From: Eucalyptus grandis | Taxonomy: Eukaryota; Streptophyta; Magnoliopsida; Myrtales; Myrtaceae | Assembly (NCBI RefSeq): GCF_016545825.1 | Contig: NC_052619.1 | Span: 28,187,803 to 28,251,802 of the forward strand | DNA length: 64,000 nt | Direction of reading: 5' to 3' | Shown: in pieces, positions 47,624 through 61,199 of the stretch | Position numbering within the stretch: the first letter of the stretch is position 1 | Layout: every line of letters starts with the position of its first letter | Made by a program: the position numbers and the translations under genes | The notes under the pieces: model-generated | What the model saw: the letters and a program-made list of their open reading frames with translations, nothing else | Databases searched by the model: none | What the model was told of the DNA's origin: nothing

Positions 47624-50600
47624 TCAGCCTCCAAGACTGTACGAAGGACGAACACTTTGGTTATAGGGATGATCTTTGACTTGATCAATGGATGCAAGCA
47701 AATTGACCTGCATAAGAGATGACTGAACTTTAACTACAAAAGAAAATGTACTTTTTTCTCTTCCCAACAGTGATGTGGTTTAAAGCAAAGCAAGCCCTAA
47801 GGCTGCCCTGTGAGCAAGCACTCTGATTACCTTCATGATCTCACACTTTGAGCTGGACCGCGTCAGAGCTGCCAAAACACTGAGGTGGAAGTCCTGCAAT
47901 GGAATAAGCACGTGATTAGCATCTAAGCAAATTAAATAGTAATTCAGGTCCAGAAGATGATCCATCTGGTTTCCTCCACGTGCAAAGTGCATGTTGTAAA
48001 GATGGAAATATTACTTTGCAACCAATTTCACTGCGGTTGAATAATAAAAGAAGAAGAAAATCTCTGTCTAGCAAAGGACATAGCCTGCGATAAACCCTGT
48101 CAAGTGATAGTCATTTCAACTTTGGTTTTTTGAATGCATATTCAATAAAGTTAGCAAGCTATAAGAATTAGCAACTATCTTTTCACTGTCAAACTGAATC
48201 TGCATTCCAAAACCTAAACAAAAATAGGTATATTTCATGGACGACACCTGTATTCACAGAAATCTGACACGCATCCCTGCATTTGATTGAATCTCCTTTG
48301 CACCTCATTGAAGGTAGAAATTCGGGCCCTCCAAGGGAATCAAACCCCTAAGAAATACAGAATTTTCCTGTGCCTCATGTACAAAAATACCCTATGATCT
48401 CAGGAGATCAACCCATTCAACAAAAGAGGTCAACCCCATGATCTGTCTTTGTATGGGACTGACAAATGCACATGATCCTACGTACAATTTACTCAATACG
48501 AGTGGACAAAACATCCATATCCCCAATCAATAAAAATAATGAAACAAGTAGTTTCAAACTAAATTTTGGCACTTGAAAATCAGCTTCAAGTCTAAAATCA
48601 CTGTAGTTAAATTAATGACCAAATGTACTCCAAGTTGAACCCCTACAAATTCCTTTGGCAATCCAACTAGTATAGATAACCGACTAGGCGATGGAAGCAA
48701 TATAGGAATATTTCTAGAAGTAGTAATTCGGGCTTGTAATCATTGAAAATCGTTGAAACGCCTCCTATCCGCATTGGCAACAGTATTGTCATCCAAATAC
48801 TTGATTCCTCGTTGGATAGAGAAATCATCTTGACTAGTGGATCAACAACACTCTCGACAAGAGGAATCAGCATGGGTTAGCTCTTTCTGTTACTCTTGGA
48901 GTTATTGACACAGAAAGAAGTCCAACCATCTTGAAAAGGGGCTAGAACATCCCCTCCCCTTTTTCTCTTAGGACTTTGTTCAGTAAAAATTGTTGAAAGT
49001 GAAAGACGTTTCATGAAACTTTCTCAAATAAGTTTTACGGCAAATATTAGAGGAAGGACATGGTCAGCAAAACTGTTTTTACAATGTTTCTCAATCTTTG
49101 CTAAACCATGTTCCCATGATTGATGGATGTCATAAACTAGTGGCAGAACTCATATACAGGTGAACTGATGGCTATTATTTAAAGGAATGGGGAAACATTT
49201 TCGGTCTACAATTTTTATTTTTTGGTTATACAGTCTACAGGTTAACAATGCGCAAGTTAATGGATTTCTCACAAAGCTTATGCAACAAGAATACTTACCC
49301 TAAAGGGATCGCCTCTTAAAGACTGCACATACATAGAATTTCCAGTGTTCCCATCCTGCAAAGAATAAATTAGCACACACAAACACCAATACCTTGCATA
49401 CCTTTCATACAAGGGAGAGTCATATAACAATTATTGATGTATACCTCCAAGAAGACATCCCTCAGTCGCCTTCCAGTTTGGGCACAGCAGATGCGGACTA
49501 CATGCTCATCACAACTTCCACTGATGACATAGTCCCTTCCATTCATATAATATGAACGTGTGTAATTATGAACACTTCCAGTTGAAGCTATCTCAAATTT
49601 CATTTGGATCCTTCCATCACCAGCTAAAAGCTGCTTGACCTGTACCAGTCAACAATTAGCCTCCACTGTTTTCCTATAGATTTAAAGGACACCAGAACTT
49701 CATGATCTTCAGGGATAACTACTCAATCATTTCATTTTTTTTTTTGGCTGGAAAAGGGGGGTTAGTGGGGGTTTCAAGAGGTTTTAAAGACAGCAATTTA
49801 CCCAACATCATGATGTTCACTACATTCTCCTGAACATGCCAAAGATCAAAACAAAAGGAAGCATAAAATTTACAAAGAAAGCAAGTTTGCATAGCTCATG
49901 CGAAGGGGAGTAATATATTATCACTTAAGCTAGCCAGCAATTTCTTAAATAATCAACAGTCTTATCTGGTGCCATTTTTAAGTTCAACAAAAATCATACA
50001 CCTCCATGAGGCAAATTGATGCAAACAAATGTGTAACATATCAAAACTTCAATGTGCTATTGAGGATTAGGACCAATCCTAACCAAAAGGGTAATATTGA
50101 CAAAGTGTATGCAAAAATGACTTTACATGATTAACCTCAAGAATTTCAGTGTCTAGTGTGCTACATGAAATATTAGATAGGAGAAGAAGGCTCTGGTCTG
50201 TTCTTTACCAAATTCCTCTGTCCATTCCACATGTCTATTGGTGTCAACAGCTGAGAAATGAAAAACCGCAAAAAAGATGGAACAAATGTCTATGTGAAAT
50301 ACCTCATTATCAACAGCAGAGACCAGCAGATAGTGGTCATCAGGGGAGAAGCAAACCATTACATTTTCTCTGGAGCTTGAAACTGTATAGCAAGGTCGCA
50401 CCGGAGTCTCTCTCAGATCCCACATCTTGACATCACGGTCGAATGATGAAGTAGCAAACAAGAACGGAGAGTGATTTGCAAATTTAGCAACATTTATAGG
50501 TTCACGGTGCAAATCCCTGAACAGCTCCATGCGTTGACCAGTGCCAATGTCGTAAAGAGCAATGTTTCTTGTGTAGCCACTAACAAGAAGTCTATCGTCC

Positions 50601-53600
50601 ATCGAATTGACATGTACGGAGGTCAACTGCTCAAAATCGGCAAAAGTGACAGCATCATAACTGAATGAGAAGTCTGGAACTTTTGGTGGTATACAATTGA
50701 TGTCAAACAACTTCAACGACCCATTGTCAGAACCTGCAATAAGCTACTTGTCCAAAACACAAAAGACCATCAGTCATCACACTTCATCAAATGATGAAAG
50801 AAAAAGAGAACTATGAAACTACGAAGCTGTGAAGTAATATTAAACCTCTTGCTAGATGAAATATCCAACCTTGTCAATACAAAAGGTTGTTTTATATCTA
50901 CACGTTCATGCAAGCCAAGTGCTAAGCAAAAGTGGGCTGTGACCGCACATGAAAACGGTAAAGAAAAAGTCCATGTTCAAGTTCAAATGTTTTACCTCAA
51001 GAAAATGTCCCAGATGAATTGTGCTATGCTAGCCTTAAAGAGAGCAGTTAACTAGCATCCCAAAATATGTTTGCTTTTTTTCTTTATACAGATTGATGTT
51101 TTTAACTTGCACAAATGTTGGAACAAATGCTTATAATTTCATACATAGGCTATATCATGCACTCCTCCTTAAGATCGAGTATTATAGATACCTTGGATGG
51201 ATATTTCTTGAGCCAACAGAGACCCAATATACTATTTTCCACACCTGTTGATGGGACATAACCAACAATTTTTCCACCTTCATGGTTGGTAATAATTATT
51301 TCGCCACCCAAAGTTCCGAAAGCCATAAGAGAAGGGTCTGATGGATTGTACTCAAACTGCCTCGGTCGAAGTTGTATACCTTCTTCTTTGAAAAGACGGC
51401 CAATTTTTGAAACTGGTTGTATGAGAGGCCATGCGGATGATCCAAGTTTGGCTGCACTAAGAGATCTTGAGAAAAAATGTTGGCCCGTCCTAGAAGAAAC
51501 TGAATGCTTTAATTTAATTGATTTTGGGTGGTAAAAGCTGACTTTTCCCATTTCACGTTGATGCAGGACTGCAATGACACTTTCTTTGTGCTGTCGCCCA
51601 TAGGGTAAGTTCTCATAGTGACTCGAGAAGACATTTTTTGCCACTTCTTTGTCGGCCTCCTGGACAGGAAGGTTGTCCAATACTTCCAAACGAGGCAGAC
51701 AAACAATCATATATTCTCTGTAGTATTTCTCATAGCATATAGGTGAGCAATGATGCGAGACATACTTTTTGAATGTGGCACTACCATTCCATGACTTCTG
51801 CTTTTGAGCGCACATAAAAACCAATTCTTTCTCATTGATCTACAATCCGCCAAAAGAACCCTGTTAACAATCTAACACTTTCATCATCTACAAACAACAG
51901 AAACAATAAATCACTTCCCAAAGTCCTATAGGTATATTGATGTAAAGCATACCCCCGTCTTACCCCATTGTGCAGCTTTATTCTCAATTTGTACGCAAAC
52001 ATGTACTAGATGATAGTTCGAATAGATTCATTCTTCTAAAGTGATCGACATTTATCATCAGTACCATTAGACGAACCATTATTTCTGCCACAGGATTCAT
52101 TGGCTATAGACAAATGCATGAGAGGAAGTAAGCTGCTTACTTCCTCAACTTCATCAAGAACTTTGTGCATGGCGCTGCCATGAGAAACAGATTGTACAGC
52201 TTTGCAGGAAGAATAGTTCGGTAGAACTGAACCAGTTTCCTCACCAACAAGAAGATTTGCCTTTTCACTGTAGAGGGAAGCACACGGTCCAGTGTCATGG
52301 CAACATAAGCATTTCTGGAATCGTAGTTCCACTAAAGAAGGAAGCTTAGACAACACAGCAGTTGTCGTCCAGAGATTAGCCACTCTTGTCTCACACATTG
52401 ATAAACGCATCAGATTTGGCATGCCAGAAAAACAGTCCTTGTGGAAGCTAGTGACTGACGTACAGAAATCCAGGTTAAGGGTATGCAACTGTGTAAATCT
52501 ACCAAAAATGTTGAGCTTCTGAATTTGGAGGGACCAGAAACTGAAGACTTTACAGGAAACTTCCCTCTTGCTCAGATTGCTGCAAAGAGAGCAATAGAAT
52601 AAAATGAACAAATGAACGAAAGACAAGCTAAAATGTTAATTGTCATTGAAAAGTCCATAGCAAAACTGGCACTTAGGAAACTTGGTAAAGTAACCTAACC
52701 TAAAATGCACAAAACCCTCACACATGTGGTAGAGGGAGGTTAATTGTCATTTTAAGCACTATAGTGGACCTTTTGTTAATAGAACCTATTGAAAGGTCAA
52801 GTTTCAACAGACCCAAAAAAACAGAAAGTGTTGAAACATTTTATCTTCTTTTGTTAGAGGGAGGGTGTGATAAACTGAATTTCCTGGCAAAACACGAAAT
52901 AAGCTCAAAGTGATATTATTACTGACCTTAGAAATTCCTCCCCAAGGGATGAATCCTGGAGATTAACAGCATGTAGCTTATCACCAATTGCATGCATCAA
53001 ATCAATAAGATTTTCCAAGTTCAAGAGATGAGGTGAGTTATGAACAACATCAACTGTGTCAACATCAAAAGAATGGATTTCCATGAAAACATCAATTAGT
53101 GGTAGGAGATCAGTGTCCTGTAGATGATCCAGTGAGATGACAATGTGACATCCTCCACAGGAAGTCATCTCAGTCTTAGCCTGCATAACAAAGATAGAAC
53201 AGAACCATGACAATAATTCTTTCAGACATCCAAGGGAAAATATGAAAAAGAACAGTGCAATATTAACTCCAAATTCTGGAAATTCGAGCTACAAGAAGAT
53301 GTATATAATTCAAGTTGACCTTGTTTTAAGAAGAACCTAAAAAGTCCTTTAGCTGCCAAATATTGCTAAACTAATTATAATTAATATACCAAAAACAGCA
53401 AAAAGTGAGCGCAACCTTCATAAGCTTTAGTATCAAGCTTTGGCTTTTTTGCACCATAATGCTCAATGTCTATTTTAAGAGAAACCCAACCAAAAAGCTT
53501 TAGTAGTAGGTGCAGCTGAGTGCTAATTCATATATAGCCAACCTAGACCTTGTGATTGAGCAATATGCTAAATGAATGCATGCCCCCATTTCAAATCAAA

Positions 53601-54851
53601 ACAATATAGCAGGGTAGGGGTCTTTGCATGTAAAGCAAAAGCAAAGCATAAGATCAAAGCAAAGTGCAAGCCATTACTATGTAAAACACCATCCATGAGT
53701 CACATTGTAAGAGAAGAAAAGAACAAGGACACAGGCAATACAAATTTTGCACTTAAGCAATGTGGCTTTTCTAGGCTCAGTGAACAAGAGATATCAGTGG
53801 AATACGGCAACTGCCATGACCTCCAATCCTTTCATTCTAACTGAAAACTTGCTATTCCATTTTCCATGTCAAGTTTTCAAAGTGTATTTTTGATACAGTT
53901 CTTCGTTCTTCCGTTTGGACCATTATGTTGAACCTTCTTATCAAGGACACAAGGTTTAATTGAGGGCCAATTTCTCCAAATTAAACAGAAGATTTTTTTC
54001 TATATAGATGGATGTCTTTACAGAGATATGTCCTTAATCAAAACACATATGCAAGTTGTGGAAACACAATTTATGTGCTTTCAAGAGTCAATACCAATCA
54101 TATCACAACACAGATTCTGCTCTGAGACTAATAATTTCAGTATCCTCCTACTTTTATTATAATCAGGCATTAAAAGCCTACAGCACATCAGCATTAGGTG
54201 CATCATACAATATACAAGCAATGCAGCCATTTTCTAGGTTAATCTTTCAACAGAGAAAACTATGCCTTTGTATGTAACTCTAGCACTCGCATAACGGAAA
54301 CCTTGACTGTCCTACGGTTATAAGGCTTTCCTCAATAGCAATTGTGGAATAACAAAATAAGGGCATTTGCGCAAAGCCATGGTAGACAGTTCATCCAAGT
54401 CCGATATGTCTGTGATAAACTCGAGCAACAAGACAGTTATGATAGGTGATTCTTTCATGATATGCAGCATTAAGCACCTTGACAAATCACTGAGTAAAGA
54501 AATCCCATTACATCAGAAGTCAAAATCAGGACCTTTGAAAACCACGATACAACTTCAGCATTGGGTTGTATCTGATGCCCCTTGCAAGAATCCAGATACC
54601 TGACAGTATAAAACAAGGACTAACCAAAATCAGAAAGTAATTATTATCCAATGGCCAATCACTTTACCCAATTAGCGTCCTTGTAACAGCAGCCGATTCG
54701 TGAACTGGAAACAGCCAATGAATGTAAATGGCAGGGAGCAAAGAAAAAGCACGGCTAGAATCATTTCAAGTTATTCAATTAAACATCCAACAGAAACAGG
54801 AGATATATTATACACTATAGCATGCATGTATGACCTCATTTCTAAGTCCAT
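47624..54851 (-). CDS. DHU1: LRR plus WD40 protein, DHU1-like (putative CUL4-DDB1 substrate receptor)
   Basis: Ten coding exons on the minus strand: 54851-54835, 54599-54533, 53180-52927, 52579-52141, 51839-51192, 50743-50303, 49639-49445, 49355-49299, 47893-47831 and 47707-47624. All joins keep phase; the product is 754 aa. The start reads MDLEM then RYLDSCKGHQIQPN. Leucine-rich repeats cover about residues 40-220 (LHTLNLDFCTSVTSF, LVELRFQKC). A family block, HHCSPICYEKYYREY, is at 288-302, then LEVLDNLPV. WD40 repeats run from about 417 to the end; residues 570-586 end in WDLR (583-586), a DWD box that binds DDB1. Arabidopsis DHU1 (DWD HYPERSENSITIVE TO UV-B 1) was linked to COP1 and UV-B signalling; I assign this name by recall of the domain plan, so orthology is moderately sure. 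The first exon has only 17 coding bases; an in-frame ATG at 54947 would add 32 residues. The long intron 8 spans 47894-49298. Confidence 0.88.
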
Positions 54852-57385
54852 ATTAGCTGCCAATGAACCCGACTCCAAGAGACAGATCTTGCTAATGTCG
54901 CTCTGTTTTCCGAATAGCGCTCGCCCCAAAATTCCTTCTCTATGCATATATCAGCAAAAAAGAAGAAGGCTAAAGAATCCAGTCTCTGGCACGATGACAA
55001 CTGAACACGTAAAGAATGACCTCAACCCCACTGATTCACTCCATCAAACTCGCTTCCTTCAACCATTCCGACCAAATTTCACTCACTACACAACACGCTC
55101 GCAACAAGCCTTCCCCTGGCTTTCATCACAACACGAAGCTCTACAGCCGCCGCGACAGCGACAAGAGAACAAAACCCATTTCACGGGAAGGGGAAAGAAC
55201 CACAGAAAGGCCAAAGAAGATCAAGACCACGACAGAGGAATACCGAGTTTCCATGGTCGGTGACTCCACGAAAACCGCGGGCTCCAACTCCTGCTCAATG
55301 GTCATTCAACTCCTGTGCAGGTGGGGAAAGTTAGGAGGTACGGGCGGCAGCAGCATCATATAAGCAACACGAGCGTCTCGACGTCAACACACGGTCGGAA
55401 CTGAGGAAGGGATAACCACAGGTGGTGGTGGTGGTACCCGCTGAATATATGGAAGAACATTTGTGGGGGACGTGACGCGACGTGCGTCATGTTTGGTTAA
55501 GAGAGAGACAGAGAGAGACACAGGCGCCGATTGAGGAGGAGGAGGAGGACAGGTAAGTTTTGGGAGTGTCGAGTCCGGGAGGTTTCCTTGCCTTTTCCGA
55601 TTTTGTTGTTTTGTTTCATCAACAGATGAATCTACTTTAGTTTCAAGCAAAATTATATGATTTTTTGGTGGGGCTATTTTCACTTGTTATATGACTAAAT
55701 CGACCTGATTTTTTTTATAAAGATAAAATTACCTTCAATCATTCAATTGCATTTTAAAGTAATGGCTTCAAATTTATCGACTTTTCCTTTTTTTTAAGTT
55801 TTCTATTTTTATGTACGATCTAGTTACCAAAAAGCCCATTCAAAAAAGTTATCAAGACGACAAAATTCCCATGTATATTAAAGGTGTTGTGTTTTTTTAT
55901 TGTTAGAATTTACTTCCATTAAAATTAGTTTTGTCGAAAAAAGAAAGTTTTAGGAAACTTAGTTCTTTTTAAACTTAGTTCTTTTTAACGTTATTGAGCA
56001 AATTTATGAATAAATTGTTAAGTAGAATCTAGAAAAATTTAGGGCATATATCACAAAAAGAATTTAAACTATGCCCATTGTGACATAAATATCCCAAATT
56101 TTTGTTATGTCCCAAAAAACCTTAAACTTACCTACTATAATACAAATACCCCCAAAATTATTTTATATAGCTTCTATTTCAGTTATATCCAAGGTACATT
56201 TGTCACACTAATATAAATTCATGATGTTTTATGACACGGAAAAAAGTTTGGAGTGTATATGTCACAATAGACAAAGTTAGTGTTTTTAGTATGAAAAAAA
56301 AAAAAAGAATCACGAAATTTAATTTGGGGTGTTTTGTGATATTAATGCTAATTTAATGTAGACAATCTTTTAAAACAATTATATTTGTTTATAAATTTTT
56401 AGTTTTGTTGTACAGATCACCATCAAATCCCTTCTTATCAATACATATAGTGGGGTGATCAATTGAAGCAAAAAGGCCCTCCTTTAAGATATCCATTATA
56501 AAATCATAGTTACATTCTCCAACATGAAACTTCAAAGATGAAATGCGTTAAACCAAAACATTGCATATAATCAGAATTCTTTTTAAAATGCCAGTGAAAT
56601 TTCATTATTTTGTATTGATAAAAAAAATGATATCATTTATACCCTACCAAAAAAAAATATCATTTATAAGCGTTTACGAAAAGATATCAAGATGCCTCAT
56701 TATGCATAATAGTTTGGTGTATTTATAAAATATTTCTATAACTTCTTACATGCTTCGTGTAACAATATCTTGCCAATAGTAAGAAAAAATAGATAAATTT
56801 GTTAGTATAGTCAGTAAAGAGATATTTTAGACTAATGAAAAAAAAAATTGCTAGAAGACAAATGAAATGGAAAATTAAAAATTCACCAAGAAAGTGCACT
56901 TTTTGGATAAGGGAAACGAAGTTGATAATAAAAGAGAGAGTTAAAGAATAGATAAGTTATTATAAGAGCAATAAGAGACTTTTAAGTTTTTCACTATATC
57001 AAAGAATTTGTCTTTTTTTATTACAATTCGCGAGATATATAAATGTACTAAAAAAATTAATAAACTAAAAAATAAAAAATGTGAAATACTTAATTATAGA
57101 AATTAGATTTTAAATAGAAATAGAAAAACAAAGATAATAAAGAATGAGGCCATTACTTTGCACTTGAATGATTTGTGATAATTTTGTCTTTTTAGTGTAA
57201 ATGGGGTGAATTTAATTATAGAGGAATTGAAAATATTGCCACCAGTGAAAAAAGATGCCTAATCCAATTGAGAGATTAAGAACTTAGATTTCTAGGATGT
57301 ATATGGAAGAATGCTTAATGGAAACGGTTGATGAAATGGTTTAAAATGGATGTATATAAGTGGAAAATGATAAGGGTCACTATCA
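54852..57385. other. Promoter side of LRR-WD40 gene and AT-rich intergenic DNA
   Basis: The section to about 55560 is of more balanced composition, with CT/GA-rich stretches (55499-55520), and likely holds the leader and promoter of the minus-strand gene. From 55700 the DNA is very AT-rich. The part at 56040-56340 contains phrases like AAACTTACCTACTATAATAC, related to 27880-28070. No gene is supported; frames at 54700-55363 and 55384-55683 resemble nothing. Confidence 0.45.
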
Positions 57386-58358
57386 ACTAAGAAGTACCAA
57401 CACTTTTCGGAAGCTTTCATATCGTGTCTAACACTCTGACACGTGTCCGACATGCTCCAACATGCTCCAACATGCTCTGACACGTTCCGACACGCGGTCA
57501 ACGAGTGTCGGAAAATCCGACACATGGTCAACTCTTCCCGACACGCTTCGACACTAGAGTTCGAAATTTCGACACACGATTTTGACATGCATGAGACCAA
57601 TTTTAAAAATTTTAATACTTGAGGGGTCAAAATGTAAATATATGAAAAAAATAATGAAAATAAAAAATAAAGGGGAAATAAAAAAAAAATTATTACTCTC
57701 AAGTTTCTCACTTATAAGTTATGATCTTCCCGTGAGTGATGATGGAACGCCCCTTTTTTCGTCAGCGTTGTTCCGTTGCCCCCATATACTTAAAGTTATA
57801 ATTATTTTTGCTTCTTTCCACTTGTCACAAGCATCACTTGTGAGTTATCTTTTTTGATCTATGTTATTGGCTTATGAGTTATCTCTCACGTCCTCCATGG
57901 CGAATTTAGTGATTTCCTTCTCTTTTGGTTATACTTCAGGAGTTTTTGTCCTGGATTTTCATTTTTCTCAAACATTGTTTTGCAGAGGAGCTCCAAGCTA
58001 GTCTATATCATAAACTTCGAACTTTGTCTAGGACTATAAGAAATCTCACTAATCTCCGACAAATATAAAAAAATAGGATGTGCTCTTTCAAGTTTACTCT
58101 TTCATGTTTGCAATTTTGAATTTCTCGTTCAATCTCTGTCAAATTAAAACAATGAATGATATTAACAAATGTTGGATTAATATTTTTAGTATAAATTAAT
58201 TATATGCTCTTTTTTATTATTTATTTATTTTTGCATTTATATATATATAAATATGTATTTAATATATAAAACGTGTCGAAATTTTCTATTTTTTTTAGAA
58301 ATGATGTGTTAGCGTATCGTATCGTATCGTGTCACGTGTCCATGTTGATGTTACATAG
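57386..58358. mobile_element. Degenerate DNA transposon with GACACG-rich ends
   Basis: The left end CTAAGAAGTACCAACAC and the inverted right end CTATGTAACATCAACATGG are similar. Both terminal zones are packed with GACACGTGTCC, TCCGACAC and CGTGTC motifs (57425-57560 and 58270-58345), including two tandem CTCCAACATG units at 57455-57478 and three TATCG units at 58315-58330. The interior is AT-rich and non-coding. The motif style is that of a common plant DNA transposon; I see no clean target duplication. Confidence 0.5.
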
Positions 58359-58361
58359 ACT

Positions 58362-58758
58362 AAAGATGGGCAATCCTGAGCCAAATCCTGTTTTACGAAA
58401 ACCAACAAAATAATAAGGGTTCATAAAGCGAGAATAAAAAAAGGATAGGATAGGTGCAGAGACTCAATGGGAGCTGTTCTAACAAATGGAGTTGACCACG
58501 TTGCGTTGGTAAAGGAATCTTTTCTCGAAACTCGAGAAAGGGAAAGGATAAACCTATGTATATATGTATACGTACTGAATACTATCTCAAATGATTAATG
58601 ACAACGCGAATTTTTTATATGAAAAAGGAAAGAATTGTTGTGAATCAATTCTAAGTTGAAGAAAGAATCGAATATTCATTGATTAAATCATTTACTCTGT
58701 GGTCTAATAAATCTTTTGAAGAACTGATTAATCGGACGAGAATAAAGATAGAGTCCCA
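58362..58758 (+). pseudogene. Nuclear plastid insertion: part of trnL-UAA group I intron
   Basis: This block reproduces the plastid trnL (UAA) intron in sense orientation. GGGCAATCCTGAGCCAA at 58368-58384 is the well-known conserved P6-loop left site, and the matching right site ending AGAGACTCAATGG is at 58449-58470. After it come AGCTGTTCTAACAAATGGAG, GAATCAATTCTAAGTTGAAG, GAAAGAATCGAATATTCA and ACTGATTAATCGGACGAGAA in the plastid order. Changes from the usual plastid sequence (for example GGTAAAGGAATCTTTTCTCG) indicate decay. Neither trnL exon is present, so it is a partial fragment in nuclear DNA. Confidence 0.93.
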
Positions 58759-60660
58759 TGTGGGCATAAATTACAGCCCACAAGAAGAACTCTAGGGGAT
58801 AGATAAAGTTCACCATTTAAAGGAATACCACTAGCTTAGGATAAAGAACTTTTGGACCGGAATAAGACTTGAAAACGACAATGCAATTAAGACTCATAAA
58901 GACTACAAATTGCAAACGACAACGCTATTAAGATTAAGACTTGAAAATATCAATGCAATTAAGACCATTAATAATTAGGACGAGATGCATTTAACTAAGA
59001 TCAAATACATGGGAACTAATTAGACCCTCCAAATTAGTCCACCAACCTTGGTACTGAATAGCCACTTTGGAAGATCAACCGACAATGGTGTAAATCGGTC
59101 ATAATGGCCTTCAGTTGTGAGCCTCGTAGTCTTCAATTAGTCTTGTAAATCGACAATTAGGTAGTTGATCAGTAATCACAAAAACGACAACTTTAACCTT
59201 GGTCCTATTGAATCAAGTTGTAGTCGAAATTGACTTTTGCTAGAAAGAATGAGGAGTGATTTGGCTAGTTCAATATGGAACTTGATACACCTACATTGAA
59301 AAATTTTTGGGAGCCCACTTTAATAAGTGAAATTTGTCCAATACAAAATGGTCACACTATCTATTATAAAATTACAAACTCAAACTGGTCGTGAGCAAAT
59401 ATTTAACTAACCTTTGTCTTTGACATTTGTCATCTCATGTTGAGAGATTTCATGGCTTCCATCACGCCAAGAGAACTACTATAATAAGTTCATACACCTC
59501 TGGTGGGTTAGGTAGTTATCCACAAACCGAATAGTTTGTAGCAGATATAAGATCCTTATGATAGCTATCATCATGTCGGTTGACCCTCCCTGACTTATTA
59601 CCATTTAAAAACGACATTGACTCGAAATTCTCACTTTTCCAAACAAAATTGAAAACGAGTGAAATCGAGTGAACTTACACTTGAGTAATTTGAACTCGGC
59701 CAGATGATTGCTCCAAACTTGCCTAATTTTGAGCATTCAAGCTCGAAATACTCCAACATATTGTCGGGCTCGAACTCCACGAGCTTGCGACCCAATGAAA
59801 TCCCATTTGAGACACAAAAGCGAGAAACTAAATCCAAATAAAATTCACATAATCTATTTTTTGTTTGTTTTAAATTTATGTTTTACTTTAATTCAATATT
59901 TCTGCTTTAATTTTACTGTGCTATTACATTAAGTGAATATCTTTATTAATATGTATTCACTCACTGAAAATTAGCTACACTTCAATTCATAAATAAACTT
60001 TAGGCAACAAGATACCATTTTTTTTATAAATTTTACAAAAGATTCATTTTTAGATAGAAGGATCTATGTTTTTGCTTATAATTACGAATTATGTGTTTAT
60101 TTTTTTATTTTAATTAGAGTATAGTATTTCAACTTCAGTGAAATTTATTCATTTAATCCAATAAGGTCTACCCCTAATTCAAAATCATGTACTTAAAACA
60201 AGATATGCCGTCAGTTTTAATACTCTTCATTTTTAGTTTGATTTTTCTTGCCATTAGTTCTTTACAAATTAAGGATTTCATCTACGACTAAATATTTGAA
60301 TGTGCTTTCTATTTATTCATTTTCAAAAGTTTACGAATTAAATATAATTGTATGAGAGGAAAATAATAAAGTGAAACTTATTGGTTAAATATGACCAAGT
60401 GGCAAAACAATGCTTCTTGTTCGATGTGTGGTGATTCACAAGTGCAAAATGAAGTGTCACGTGACGAGCATAAACACAAACATTCTCTCCATTCTTACTT
60501 CAACTATTTATATAACACATGGCGATCATACTGTCATAAATGAAAAATGACGTGTCATGTGAGAAGCATAAACAAGAATTTTCTCAAAGCTTCAATTAAG
60601 CTATTTGTACTAGATAAACGGTACCCATTTACGGACATAATGGTAATTTAACAAGTCAAT
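58759..60660. other. AT-rich intergenic DNA, nothing recognised
   Basis: No supported coding sequence. The short frames near 59630-59930 are chance. Confidence 0.45.
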
Positions 60661-60883
60661 AAAACTAGCATGTGATTATATATATATATCATGGATTTCA
60701 AATTTAAAATAACCTTCTTCTATCCTATGTTAATTTAAATTCACTATATAAAATAAGGTAAATTCCATTTCTTTCTTCCTTTAGTTTTACTTTTTTTTAT
60801 TGCACCTACATAAGCGCGTGCTAAAAATGCCATATTTTGTAGTTTTTAATCGAAAAAGAGAAAAAATTTCGACGTACAAAAAC

Positions 60884-61182
60884 CATGGAGGGTAAGGAAG
60901 GCATTGTAATCTGTAAGGTTAAAGTAGGAGTCGTGCCTATTAGGGATTCATCCCCATCCACGCATGGTCCCGACCCAGTGGTCCCTGAGGCATGATGCGC
61001 TTGAGGACCGGGGATCATGCGAGGAGCGCAGAGACATTCACCATGATAGAGACAGGGAGACAAAAGATTTAGATTATGTTCTGCACCAAATCTACGAAGT
61101 AGAACAAGAGATCTTACATGAAAAGGACTGGCAGGAGATGGCTGCATCTTCCGTCTATATGGAATTTAAGGTCGCCACATGA
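60884..61182 (+). other. Unrecognised coding-like fragment inside copy 1
   Basis: A 38-codon frame from ATG at 60884 (MEGKEGIVICKVKVGVVPIR) runs to a stop near 60994, and overlapping it another frame continues to 61182, with an acidic, helix-like ending (YEVEQEILHEKDWQEM). The pair suggests a once continuous frame broken by a shift. I do not recognise the protein; a captured gene piece or element-encoded relic are both possible. Confidence 0.25.
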
Positions 61183-61199
61183 TTTGTCATTTCAATTGG

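Noticed and set aside
52036..52140. Continuation of LRR-WD40 exon 4 to a stop at 52036
   Set aside because: A strong donor GTAAGC at 52140 gives in-phase joining to the next exon and restores the family sequence.
58510..58760. Possible functional trnL gene
   Set aside because: Only intron sequence is present; neither tRNA exon is found and the surroundings are nuclear.
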